From: Actinomadura barringtoniae
GTDB lineage: Bacteria; Actinomycetota; Actinomycetes; Streptosporangiales; Streptosporangiaceae
Assembly: GCF_017573505.1 (NCBI RefSeq)
Contig: NZ_JAGEOJ010000017.1
Location: 124,001-188,000 of the forward strand
Direction of reading: 5' to 3'
Length of the DNA stretch: 64,000 nt
The position numbers and the translations under genes are program-made. Each line of letters begins with the position of its first letter. Within the stretch, counting starts at the first letter, position 1. Positions 35,468-43,718 of this stretch are shown one piece after another. The notes under the pieces were generated by a model. That model did not search any database, was not told the DNA's origin, and saw only the letters and a program-made list of their open reading frames with translations.

Positions 35468-35571
35468 CACGAAATAGGTGCCGGATACACTGACGGCATC
35501 GCGGTCCGGGGGAACGGGCGCTTCCCGCGGGGCGGAGAGGGAGCGGGCGCCCACATGACAGGGGAGGCTGG

Positions 35572-38145
35572 GTGCCAGGTGAGGTGGTATCGACCGACGC
35601 GGTGAACGACGCGGTCACCAAGGCAGGCCAGGGCGACGACGGTGCGAGGACCGAGGCCCGCAAGCCCGCCGCGGAAGCCCCTGCCACGAGCGAGGGTGCC
35701 GTACGACCTGACGCACCGCCGTCCCCACGCGCCGAGCGGCCCGCCACCGGACAGCCCGCCACCGAGCAGCCGGGAGTCGAGCGGCCCGCCACCGACCGGG
35801 CTCCAGCCGAGCGATCCGCCGCCGAGCGACCCGCGGCCGAGCGACAGGCAGCCGTCCCCGCAGCCGAACCCCCGTCCCATCCGTCCAGGCCCACGCCGGC
35901 CACGATCCCACCGTCTGCCGCCCGGGTGCGCCGAAGGCTCGCCAGGTTGGGCGCCCAGCGCGGCCCCACTATGAACCCGGTACTCGAACCACTGATCAAG
36001 ACGGTCCGCAACACGCATCCGAAGGCGGACCTGCGGCTGATCGAGCGCGCGTACGACGTCGCCGCGCACTACCACCGCGACCAGAAGCGCAAGAGCGGCG
36101 ATCCCTACATCACCCATCCGCTCGCGGTCGCCACCATCCTCGCCGAGCTCGGCATGAACACCGAGACGCTCTGCGGCGCGCTGCTGCACGACACCGTCGA
36201 GGACACCCCGTACACCATCGACGAGCTGCGCTCGGACTTCGGCGACGAGATCGCCGCCCTGGTGGACGGCGTCACCAAGCTCGACAAGGTCAAGTACGGC
36301 GAGGCCGCCGAGGCCGAGACCGTCCGCAAGATGGTCGTCGCCATGGCCCGCGACATCCGGGTCCTGGTGATCAAGCTCGCCGACCGGCTCCACAACATGC
36401 GCACGCTGCGCTACATGCCCCGCCACAAGCAGGAGAAGAAGGCCCGCGAGACCCTCGAGGTCTTCGCGCCCCTCGCGCACCGCCTGGGCATGAACACCCT
36501 GAAGTGGGAGCTGGAGGACCTCTCGTTCGCCACGCTCTATCCCAAGCGCTTCGACGAGATCGCCCGCCTGGTGTCCGAGCGCGCGCCGCGCCGCGACGTG
36601 TTCCTGCAGGACGTGATCGAGAACGTCTCGACGGACCTGCGTGAGGCGCGGATCAAGGCGACCGTCACCGGCCGCCCGAAGCACTACTACTCGATCTACC
36701 AGAAGATGATCGCCCGGGACGTCAGCTTCGACGACATCTACGACCTGGTCGGCATCCGGGTCCTGGTCGACAGCGTCCGCGACTGCTACGCGGCGCTCGG
36801 CTCGATCCACGCGCGATGGAATCCGGTCCCCGGCCGGTTCAAGGACTACATCGCGATGCCGAAGTTCAACATGTACCAGTCCCTCCACACCACGGTCATC
36901 GGGCCGGAGGGCAAGCCGGTCGAGCTGCAGATCCGCACCTGGGGCATGCACCGCCGCGCCGAGTACGGCGTCGCCGCGCACTGGAAGTACAAGGAAGAGA
37001 CCGTCGCGGGCCGCAAGGCCGCCGACATGCAGTGGCTCCGCCAGCTCCTGGACTGGCAGAAGGAGACGGCAGACCCGGCCGAGTTCCTGGAGAGCCTGCG
37101 CTTCGACCTCTCGGTCTCGGAGGTCTTCGTCTTCACGCCCAAGGGCGACGTCATGGCGCTGCCCCAAGGCGCCACTCCGGTCGACTTCGCGTACGCCATC
37201 CATACCGAGGTGGGTCACCGCTGTATCGGCGCCCGCGTCAACGGCCGCCTGGTGCCGCTGGAATCCACCCTGGACAATGGCGACGCCGTCGAGGTCTTCA
37301 CCTCCAAGTCGCCCGACGCGGGCCCCAGCCGCGACTGGCTCGGCTTCGTCAAGAGCGCCCGCGCCCGCAACAAGATCAAGCACTGGTTCTCCAAGGAACG
37401 GCGCGACACCGCGATCGAGTCCGGCAAGGACGCCATCGCCCGTGCCATGCGCAAGCAGAACATGCCGCTGCAGCGCATGATGTCCGGCGAGGCGCTCCTC
37501 GCGCTCGCCCGCGACATGCGCTACCCGGACGTGTCCTCGCTCTACGCCGCAGTCGGCGAGAGCCAGGTCTCCGCGCAGACCGTCGTTCAGCGCCTGGTCG
37601 AGGCCCTGGGCGGCGTGGAGAGCGCCGAGGAGGACCTCGCCGAGATCGCGCTCCCGACCAAGCGCAAGCGCACCCGTACGACCGGCGACCCCGGCGTGGT
37701 GGTGGCGGGCGACCCCGACGTGTGGGTACGCCTGTCCCGCTGCTGTACGCCCGTACCCGGCGACGACATCGTCGGCTTCGTCACCCGCGGCCACGGCGTC
37801 TCCGTGCACCGCGCCGACTGCGTCAACGTGGCCCAGCTCAAGGAGCAGCCCGACCGCCTCATCGACGTCAAGTGGTCGCCGGGCGAGGACTCGGTCTTCC
37901 TGGTGGCCATCCAGGTCGAGGCGCTGGACCGACCCCGGCTCCTGTCCGACGTGACGCGCGTGCTCTCCGACCAGCACGTCAACATCCTGTCGGCGTCCGT
38001 CACCACCACCCGGGACCGGGTGGCCGTCAGCCGCTTCACCTTCGAGATGGGCGACCCCAAGCACCTGGGCCACGTCCTCAAGGCCGTCCGTTCCATCGAC
38101 GGCGTCTACGACGTCTACAGGGTCACCAGCGGCACCAACCGCTAG
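35572..38145 (+). CDS. relA: Bifunctional (p)ppGpp synthetase/hydrolase RelA/SpoT
   Basis: 857 residues. After a Pro/Ala/Glu-rich, probably disordered N-terminal extension of about 130 residues come the HD hydrolase domain (LHDTVEDTPYT, HNMRTLRYM), the synthetase domain (KDYIAMPKFNMYQSLHTTV with VGIRVL), a TGS domain (FVFTPKGDVMALPQGATPVD) and C-terminal ACT domain. Both active sites look intact. It makes and degrades the alarmone in response to amino-acid starvation. The GTG at 35572 is kept; a downstream ATG at 35971 would remove the extension and cannot be excluded. Confidence 0.95.
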   Translation: MPGEVVSTDAVNDAVTKAGQGDDGARTEARKPAAEAPATSEGAVRPDAPPSPRAERPATGQPATEQPGVERPATDRAPAERSAAERPAAERQAAVPAAEPPSHPSRPTPATIPPSAARVRRRLARLGAQRGPTMNPVLEPLIKTVRNTHPKADLRLIERAYDVAAHYHRDQKRKSGDPYITHPLAVATILAELGMNTETLCGALLHDTVEDTPYTIDELRSDFGDEIAALVDGVTKLDKVKYGEAAEAETVRKMVVAMARDIRVLVIKLADRLHNMRTLRYMPRHKQEKKARETLEVFAPLAHRLGMNTLKWELEDLSFATLYPKRFDEIARLVSERAPRRDVFLQDVIENVSTDLREARIKATVTGRPKHYYSIYQKMIARDVSFDDIYDLVGIRVLVDSVRDCYAALGSIHARWNPVPGRFKDYIAMPKFNMYQSLHTTVIGPEGKPVELQIRTWGMHRRAEYGVAAHWKYKEETVAGRKAADMQWLRQLLDWQKETADPAEFLESLRFDLSVSEVFVFTPKGDVMALPQGATPVDFAYAIHTEVGHRCIGARVNGRLVPLESTLDNGDAVEVFTSKSPDAGPSRDWLGFVKSARARNKIKHWFSKERRDTAIESGKDAIARAMRKQNMPLQRMMSGEALLALARDMRYPDVSSLYAAVGESQVSAQTVVQRLVEALGGVESAEEDLAEIALPTKRKRTRTTGDPGVVVAGDPDVWVRLSRCCTPVPGDDIVGFVTRGHGVSVHRADCVNVAQLKEQPDRLIDVKWSPGEDSVFLVAIQVEALDRPRLLSDVTRVLSDQHVNILSASVTTTRDRVAVSRFTFEMGDPKHLGHVLKAVRSIDGVYDVYRVTSGTNR

Positions 38146-38167
38146 GCCAGAGCTCGTACGGCAAAGC

Positions 38168-38199
38168 AAAGGCCCCGCATCCGATCGGGCGGGTTCTAG
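38168..38199. terminator. Left arm of the relA/aspS bidirectional terminator, split by IS30
   Basis: AAAGGCCCCGCATCCGAT (38168-38185) plus the following CGGGCGGGTTCTAG pairs with 39649-39676 on the far side of the IS30 element. Without the element the two arms form one long palindrome centred on TTCTAGAA, serving relA on the plus strand and aspS on the minus strand. Flanking T/A runs (AAA and TTT) lie at the correct ends. Confidence 0.7.
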
Positions 38200-38200
38200 C

Positions 38201-38241
38201 GATCCCCGCAACACCCTGAGCTTCAGGGAGTTGCGGGGATC
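38201..38241 (+). other. Sub-terminal hairpin of IS30 covering the transposase start region
   Basis: GATCCCCGCAAC (38201-38212) pairs perfectly with GTTGCGGGGATC (38230-38241), with an inner stem CCCTGA/TCAGGG (38214-38219 with 38223-38228). The 3' arm ends exactly at the GTG at 38242, and the Shine-Dalgarno-like AGGGAG lies within the structure. Only transcripts entering from outside the element would contain both arms. Confidence 0.6.
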
Positions 38242-38370
38242 GTGGGTTTTGAGGGGTTGAGGGCGAGGTTCTTGGAGGCGCTGGACCGGGAGAACGGGAG
38301 CATCTCGGGTGCTGCTCGGGCGGTCGGGGCCAACCCTGCCACGGCGTATGGGTGGGCGCGGAAGGCCGGG
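38242..38370 (+). pseudogene. Out-of-frame 5' segment of the IS30 transposase
   Basis: Forty-three codons from GTG 38242 encode a helix-turn-helix (SGAARAVGANPATAYGWARKAG) that belongs at the N-terminus of this transposase. At 38370 the frame must step back one base to continue into VRGRGKTGTSGHPG of the long ORF. The run CCGGGTGCG looks like a one-G loss from CCGGGGTGCG, or a frameshift site. IS30 members are not known to depend on frameshifting, so a mutation is the simpler view. Confidence 0.5.
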
Positions 38371-39623
38371 TGCGTGGTCGTGGGAAGACGGGCACGAGCG
38401 GGCATCCGGGGCGGGCGGAGTATGACCGGCTGCGCGCGGCCGGGGTGCGGCGGCGGGAGGCCGCGGCGCAGGTCGGGGTGCATGAGCGTACTGCCCAGGA
38501 CTGGGATCGCGGGATCCGGCAGATCGGCCACGCGCGCCTGCATCCCAACGGGCGCAGGATCGACTACACAACGGGCATGATCACTACCGTTGCCGCCGCG
38601 ACAGAGCCGTCTGTCGCGGCAGTCGAGGCCAGGTTGCACCCCCGCTTCCTCACCGTGGCCGAGCGGGAGTTGATCGCTGACCTGCGTCGTGAGGGCCGGT
38701 CGCTGCGCGCGATCGGGCGGGCACTGGGCCGGCCGGCCTCCACCGTCAAACGCGAGATCGACGCCCGTTCCGTCGAGGGCGTCTATCAGCCGCATCGGGC
38801 CCAGCGGGCATGGGCCAAGAGCCGGCCGCGGCCCAAGGTCTCCAAGCTCGCCCAGGCGGGCCGGTTGCGCGAGTTCGTCGCCCATGGGCTGGCCGAGCGG
38901 TGGTCACCCGAGCAGATCTGTCACGCTCTGGTCATCGAGTTCCCCGACGAACAGAGCATGCGGGTGAGTCCGGAAACGATCTACCAGGCGATCTACGTCC
39001 AGGCCCGTGGCGGGCTGCGCCGCGAGGTCGCGGACGCGCTGCGCACCGGGCGCACCCGCCGCAAACCCCACCGCAGTGCAGATCAGCGCACCCGCCGGTT
39101 CGTCGACGAGATGGTGATGATCTCCGATCGGCCGGCCGAGGTCGAGGACCGGGCGGTGCCCGGTCACTGGGAAGGCGACCTGATCGTCGGCCCCCGCAGC
39201 GAGACCGCGATCGTCACCCTGGTCGAGCGCTCCACCCGCTACGTCCTGCTCGGTCATCTGCCCGGCGGCCACACCGCCGAGGAGGTCCGCGACGTGCTGG
39301 TGCCCCTGATCGCCACCCTGCCCGCACACCTACGCGGCTCGCTGACCTGGGACCAAGGCTGCGAGATGGCCGCGCACCAGCAGTTCACCGTCGCCACCGG
39401 CGTGCCGGTCTACTTCTGCGACCCGCACTCACCCTGGCAACGCGGCTCCAACGAGAACACCAACGGCCTGCTGCGCCAGTACTTCCCCAAGGGCACCGAC
39501 CTGTCGGCGCACAGCGCCCAAGACCTCGAACACGTCGCCCAGCAACTCAACGGCCGACCACGCAAAACGCTCGGCTGGGCAACCCCAGCCGAGCGCCTGC
39601 GTGATCTACTGACAACCACATAG
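38352..39623 (+). CDS. IS30-family transposase
   Basis: 423 residues from GTG 38352. Two further helix-turn-helix segments (RRREAAAQVGVHERTAQDW and LRAIGRALGRPASTVKREI) precede the DDE catalytic core. Asp276 is in HWEGDLIVG, Asp334 in LTWDQGCEM and Glu368 in GSNENTNGLLRQYFPKGTD, giving a D57D33E spacing close to that of IS30. The core is intact. The true N-terminus probably included the out-of-frame 43 codons upstream, so this ORF may be a shortened or inactive form. Confidence 0.85.
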   Translation: MGAEGRVRGRGKTGTSGHPGRAEYDRLRAAGVRRREAAAQVGVHERTAQDWDRGIRQIGHARLHPNGRRIDYTTGMITTVAAATEPSVAAVEARLHPRFLTVAERELIADLRREGRSLRAIGRALGRPASTVKREIDARSVEGVYQPHRAQRAWAKSRPRPKVSKLAQAGRLREFVAHGLAERWSPEQICHALVIEFPDEQSMRVSPETIYQAIYVQARGGLRREVADALRTGRTRRKPHRSADQRTRRFVDEMVMISDRPAEVEDRAVPGHWEGDLIVGPRSETAIVTLVERSTRYVLLGHLPGGHTAEEVRDVLVPLIATLPAHLRGSLTWDQGCEMAAHQQFTVATGVPVYFCDPHSPWQRGSNENTNGLLRQYFPKGTDLSAHSAQDLEHVAQQLNGRPRKTLGWATPAERLRDLLTTT

Positions 39624-39648
39624 GCCATCAGGTGTTGCGAGGACCCCG

Positions 39649-39676
39649 AGAATCCGCCATCGGATGCGGGGCCTTT
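39649..39676. terminator. Right arm of the split relA/aspS terminator
   Basis: AGAATCCGCC followed by ATCGGATGCGGGGCCTTT (39659-39676) is the reverse complement of the left arm at 38168-38199, with one small bulge. It ends 17 bases from the aspS stop codon. Confidence 0.7.
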
Positions 39677-39693
39677 CGCTGGTACGCCCGGGG

Positions 39694-41487
39694 TCAGGCC
39701 TTCTCGGCCTTCGCTTCCTTCTCGGCCTTCTCGGCTTCTTCCAGGTCCTCGGGGCGGATGTCGACGCCGGCTTCCTTACGCTGCTGCTCGGTGATGGGCG
39801 TGGGCGCGGCGGTGAGCGGGTCGTAGCCGGACGCGGCCTTCGGGAAGGCGATCACGTCGCGGATGGAGTCCTGACCGGCGAGGAGGGTCACGACGCGGTC
39901 CCAGCCGAAGGCGATGCCGCCGTGGGGCGGGGGACCGAACTTGAACGCCTCCAGGAGGAAACCGAACTTGGACTCGGCGTCCTCCTTGGAAAGGCCGAGC
40001 ACGTCGAAGACGCGCTGCTGCATCTCGGCGCGGTGGATACGGATGGAGCCGCCGCCGATCTCGTTGCCGTTGCAGACGATGTCGTAGGCGTTGGCGAGCG
40101 CGGAGCCCGGGTCGTCCTGGAAGGTGTCGGCGTACTCGGCCTTGGGCGCGGTGAACGGATGGTGGACGGAGGTCCAGCCGATCTGCTCGCCCTTGTCGTC
40201 CTCGACGGGCTCGAAGTTCGGGGCGTCCACGACCCAGCAGAAGGCCCACGCGGACTCGTCGATCAGCTCGCAGCGGCGGCCGATCTCCAGGCGGGCCGCG
40301 CCGAGGAGCTCGCGGGTCGAGTGCGGCTTGCCCGCGCCGAAGAAGATCGCGTCGCCGGTCTTGGCGCCCGTCTTGGCGGCGAGGCCTTCCTTCTCGGCGT
40401 CGGACAGGTTCTTGGCGACCGGGCCGCCCAGGGCGCCGTCCTCCTGGACGAGCACGTAGGCGAGGCCGCGGGCGCCGCGGGCCTTGGCCCAGTCCTGCCA
40501 GCCGTCCAGCTCCTTGCGGGTCTGGGACGCGCCGCCGGGCATCACGACCGCGCCGACGTAGGGGGCCTGGAAGACGCGGAACGTGGTGTCGGCGAAGTAG
40601 GCCGTCATGTCGGTCAGCTCGTTGCCGAAGCGCAGGTCCGGCTTGTCCGAGCCGTAGCGCGCCATGGCGTCGGCGTAGGTGATGTGGGGGATCGGCCGCG
40701 GGATCTCGTAGTCGGCGAGGTCCTTCCAGAGGCGCGCCACCAGGTCCTCGCCGACCTGGAAGACGTCGTCCTGGTCGACGAACGACATCTCGATGTCGAT
40801 CTGGGTGAACTCCGGCTGCCGGTCGGCGCGGAAGTCCTCGTCCCGGTAGCAGCGGGCGATCTGGTAGTAGCGCTCCAGGCCGCCGACCATGAGCAGCTGC
40901 TTGAACAGCTGCGGCGACTGGGGGAGGGCGTACCAGTGGCCCGGCTTCAGGCGGACCGGCACGAGGAAGTCGCGCGCGCCCTCGGGCGTGGAACGGGTCA
41001 GGGTGGGCGTCTCGACGTTCACGAAGCCGTGGCCGCGCAGGACGTCGCCCACGATGAACTGGCCCTCGGACCGGAGCTTGAGGGCACGGGCGACCTGCTC
41101 GCGGCGGATGTCGAGGTAGCGGTACCTGAGCCGGACCTCCTCGTTGACGTTGACGTCGCCCTCGATCGGGAACGGCAGCGGCGCGGCCTCCGACAGCACC
41201 TCGATCTCGATCGCGGAGACCTCGATCTCGCCGGTGGGGAGCTCGGGGTTCTCGTTGCCCTCGGGCCGCACCCGGACCTCGCCGGTCACCCGGACGCAGA
41301 ACTCAGAGCGGAGGTCGTGCGCCGCGTCCTCCTCGCGGAAGACGACCTGCGCGGTGCCGGAGGCGTCGCGCAGGTCGATGAACGTGACGCCGCCGTGGTC
41401 GCGGCGCCGGGCCACCCATCCGGCCAGCGTCACCTGCTGCCCGGCGTGCTCCTTGCGGAGCGTCCCCGCCTCGTGCGAGCGGATCAT
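39694..41487 (-). CDS. aspS: Aspartyl-tRNA synthetase
   Basis: 597-residue bacterial-type class II synthetase. N-terminal OB anticodon domain (LAGWVARRRDHGGVTFIDLRD), motif 2 FRADRQPEFTQIDIE, bacterial GAD insertion in the middle and motif 3 GIAFGWDRV are all seen. A short Lys/Glu/Ala tail follows. It charges tRNA-Asp, and possibly tRNA-Asn if an amidotransferase is present elsewhere. ATG 41487 overlaps the hisS stop codon (ATGA), so hisS-aspS is a co-translated pair. Confidence 0.96.
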   Translation of the reverse strand: MIRSHEAGTLRKEHAGQQVTLAGWVARRRDHGGVTFIDLRDASGTAQVVFREEDAAHDLRSEFCVRVTGEVRVRPEGNENPELPTGEIEVSAIEIEVLSEAAPLPFPIEGDVNVNEEVRLRYRYLDIRREQVARALKLRSEGQFIVGDVLRGHGFVNVETPTLTRSTPEGARDFLVPVRLKPGHWYALPQSPQLFKQLLMVGGLERYYQIARCYRDEDFRADRQPEFTQIDIEMSFVDQDDVFQVGEDLVARLWKDLADYEIPRPIPHITYADAMARYGSDKPDLRFGNELTDMTAYFADTTFRVFQAPYVGAVVMPGGASQTRKELDGWQDWAKARGARGLAYVLVQEDGALGGPVAKNLSDAEKEGLAAKTGAKTGDAIFFGAGKPHSTRELLGAARLEIGRRCELIDESAWAFCWVVDAPNFEPVEDDKGEQIGWTSVHHPFTAPKAEYADTFQDDPGSALANAYDIVCNGNEIGGGSIRIHRAEMQQRVFDVLGLSKEDAESKFGFLLEAFKFGPPPHGGIAFGWDRVVTLLAGQDSIRDVIAFPKAASGYDPLTAAPTPITEQQRKEAGVDIRPEDLEEAEKAEKEAKAEKA

Positions 41488-42752
41488 CGTGAAAGCCTTT
41501 CCTTCAACGTCGAAGTGATCTCGGTGAGCGGCACCGCGCTCTGGTCGCCCTCGGCCAGGTCCTTCAGCTGGACGGACCCGGCGGCGATATCTCGCTCGCC
41601 GAGGATCAGCGCGTAGCGGGCCCCGGACCGGTCGGCGTCCTTCATGGCGCCCTTCAGCTTCTTGCCCCCGTACGCCATGTCCGCGGCGATCCCGGCGCGG
41701 CGCAGGTCGGCCACCAGGCCGAAGATCGTGCGTTCGGCCTCGTCGCCGATCGGGACGCCGAACACCTCGCAGCGGGGCGGGGCGCTGAACTGCGCGCCCT
41801 CGGCCTCCAGGGCCAGGATCGTACGGTCCAGGCCGAGCCCGAAGCCGATGCCGGGCAGCGGGGGACCGCCGATGTCCTCCGACAGGCCGTCGTAGCGCCC
41901 GCCGCCGCCGATGCCCGACTGGGCGCCGAGCAGCGGGTGGTCGAACTCGAAGGTCGTCCGGGTGTAGTAGTCCAGCCCGCGCACCAGGGTGGGGGTGTCC
42001 TCCCACGGGATGCCGAGGTCGCCCAGCAGCTCCCTGACCCGGTCGTAGTGGGCCTTGCAGGCCCCGCACAGGTGGTCGGCCATCAGTGGGGCGCCCTCGA
42101 GCCGAGCCCGGACGTCCGGGCGCTTGTCGTCCAGGACGCGCAGCGGGTTGATCTCGATGCGGGCGCGGGTGGCCTCGTCCAGGTCCAGGCCGCGCAGGAA
42201 CTCCTGCAGCCGGGTCCGGTAGGCGGGACGGCACTCCTTGCAGCCGAGGGAGTTCAGCAGCAGCCGGACCTGGCGCAGGCCGAGACCCTGGTACCAGTTC
42301 CACGCGATCGCGATCGTCTCGGCGTCGACCTGCGGGTCCTCGCTGCCGATCGCCTCCAGGTCGAGCTGGTAGAACTGTCGGTAGCGGCCCTCCTGAGGCC
42401 GTTCGGCGCGGAACGCCGGGCCGGTGGTCCAGACCTTGACCGGCAGGCCGCCCTCCTTGTGGAGGTTGTGCTCCAGCACCGAGCGCAGCACGCCCGCGGT
42501 GAACTCGGGCCGCAGCGTCAGGGAGCGCCCGCCGCGGTCCTCGAAGGTGTACATCTCCTTGCTGACCACGTCGGTGGACTCGCCGACGCCCCGCTTGAAG
42601 AGCGTGGTGTCCTCGAAGACGGCCATTTCCAGATAGCCGTAACCGGCCAGCCGGGCCTGCTCGGCGAACGCCTGCCGGATGGCGTAGAAAAGGTCCGCGC
42701 GCGGCGGCACGTACTCCTTGACCCCCTTGGGGGCCTGAAAGCTAGAACTCAT
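41484..42752 (-). CDS. hisS: Histidyl-tRNA synthetase
   Basis: 422 residues. Motif 2 is AFRAERPQEGRYRQFYQ, the histidine-specific segments are VRGLDYYTRTTFEF and GGGGRYDGL, and motif 3 is GIGFGLGLDRTIL; an anticodon domain of about 95 residues ends the chain. ATG 42752 is used; the upstream region has no strong Shine-Dalgarno. It lies 11 bases after the MBL hydrolase gene, on the same strand, and upstream of aspS. Confidence 0.95.
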   Translation of the reverse strand: MSSSFQAPKGVKEYVPPRADLFYAIRQAFAEQARLAGYGYLEMAVFEDTTLFKRGVGESTDVVSKEMYTFEDRGGRSLTLRPEFTAGVLRSVLEHNLHKEGGLPVKVWTTGPAFRAERPQEGRYRQFYQLDLEAIGSEDPQVDAETIAIAWNWYQGLGLRQVRLLLNSLGCKECRPAYRTRLQEFLRGLDLDEATRARIEINPLRVLDDKRPDVRARLEGAPLMADHLCGACKAHYDRVRELLGDLGIPWEDTPTLVRGLDYYTRTTFEFDHPLLGAQSGIGGGGRYDGLSEDIGGPPLPGIGFGLGLDRTILALEAEGAQFSAPPRCEVFGVPIGDEAERTIFGLVADLRRAGIAADMAYGGKKLKGAMKDADRSGARYALILGERDIAAGSVQLKDLAEGDQSAVPLTEITSTLKERLSR

Positions 42753-42763
42753 GATCTTTGAGG

Positions 42764-43507
42764 TCAGAATCCCTTGTGAGGGCCGTCGGAGGGCGCCAGA
42801 TCTGTGCCTTTCAGGGGGGACGACCCCCCTGTACCCCCCGAAGAAAGCGGGGATAGGAACGGATTGGCGGCGCGCTCGCGGCCGATGGTGGTCTGATCGC
42901 CGTGGCCGGGCAGGACGGCCGCCTCGTCCGGAAGGGAGAGGCAGACCCGCGACAGGCTCTTGAGGATCTCCTCGTACGAGCCGCCCGGCAGGTCGGTGCG
43001 GCCGATCGACCCCTGGAACAGCAGGTCCCCGGTGAAGATCACATCGGGCAGCTGCTCGGTCTTGGGGGTCCGGAACGTCACCGACCCGGGCGTATGGCCC
43101 GGGGCGTGGTCCACCGTGAACTCCAGACCGGCCAGCCGCATCACCGCGCCGTCCGACAGCTCCTTGACGTCGTCGGGCTCGCTGAAGGTCAGCCCGCCGA
43201 GCAGCTGCTGCTTGGCGGCCAGCGGGAAGCCCTTGGCCGGATCGCTCAGCAGCTCGCGGTCGTCGGGGTGGATATAGGCGGGGACGTCCTTGGCGCCGCA
43301 GACCGGGGCGACCGACCAGACGTGGTCGATGTGGCCGTGCGTGAGCAGCACCGCGACCGGCTTGAGCCGGTGCTCGCGGATGATCTCGTCGATCCCGGCC
43401 TCGGCCCCCTCGCCCGGGTCGATGATCACGCACTCCTCGCCGGCGGCGGGCGCCACGAGGTAGCAGTTCGCGGCGAACGAACCAGCGGGGAACCCGGCGA
43501 CGAGCAC
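42764..43507 (-). CDS. MBL-fold metallo-hydrolase (glyoxalase II-like)
   Basis: 247 residues. The zinc motif is LTHGHIDHVW (HxHxDH); further ligands are the His in HAPGHTPGS and in LPGHGDQT. The order matches glyoxalase II/Rv2581c, which lies between ppi and hisS in mycobacteria. GTG 43507 gives VLVAGFPAG, matching the family N-terminus, and GAAGGAAGGA precedes it. The last 30 or so residues (Ser/Gly/Pro-rich) are encoded by a copy of the palindromic repeat found in pimA, so the natural C-terminus has probably been replaced or lengthened. Confidence 0.9.
   Translation of the reverse strand: MLVAGFPAGSFAANCYLVAPAAGEECVIIDPGEGAEAGIDEIIREHRLKPVAVLLTHGHIDHVWSVAPVCGAKDVPAYIHPDDRELLSDPAKGFPLAAKQQLLGGLTFSEPDDVKELSDGAVMRLAGLEFTVDHAPGHTPGSVTFRTPKTEQLPDVIFTGDLLFQGSIGRTDLPGGSYEEILKSLSRVCLSLPDEAAVLPGHGDQTTIGRERAANPFLSPLSSGGTGGSSPLKGTDLAPSDGPHKGF
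42815..42852 (-). repeat. GC-rich palindromic repeat at the 3' end of the MBL gene (copy 2)
   Basis: On the minus strand the series TCCCCGC, short spacer, CGGGGGGT, 3 bases, GGGGGGTCGTCCCCCC matches copy 1 in pimA (21981-22021) over nearly its whole length. It is translated here as the C-terminal tail of the hydrolase. Confidence 0.65.
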
Positions 43508-43672
43508 GGTCGTCCTTCCTTCAAGCCAGTCTTCTGGCCAGTCTGAGAGCCAAGCAGGCATATGGCGGCAGTCCTGAGGGTACCGGCGCGGCCCTGGCCT
43601 CCGCGAACGAGATCCAAGGATCGCCGTGTCGCGGGAGAGTCCGGTATGGCACAACCTTTCAGTCAGTACCGC

Positions 43673-43678
43673 TACTAT
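43673..43678 (+). promoter_or_regulatory. Candidate -10 box for the cyclophilin gene
   Basis: TACTAT lies 40 bases before the GTG of the cyclophilin gene, in the 211-base divergent gap with the MBL gene. No good -35 was found at 16-18 bases. Confidence 0.35.
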
Positions 43679-43718
43679 GCGCTGCACGTTCACCTGATCA
43701 CAGCGGAGGGGCAGGCAC

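Larger units (their letters stand above)
38200..39648 (+). mobile_element. IS30-family insertion sequence (1449 bp)
   Basis: Ends are placed by imperfect terminal inverted repeats sharing CGCAACACC (left end 38200-38219, right end 39629-39648 reversed) and by a two-base AG flank repeated on both sides (38198-38199 and 39649-39650). It carries one transposase gene. Removing it and one AG restores a continuous terminator palindrome between relA and aspS. Boundaries could be off by one or two bases. Confidence 0.75.

Noticed and set aside
35464..38571. Very long antisense open frame opposite relA
   Set aside because: High GC third-position bias produces such frames; no domain or Shine-Dalgarno supports it.
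43650..43680. Full sigma70 promoter before the cyclophilin gene
   Set aside because: The -10 box is good but no -35 lies at 16-18 bases; kept only as a weak -10 candidate.
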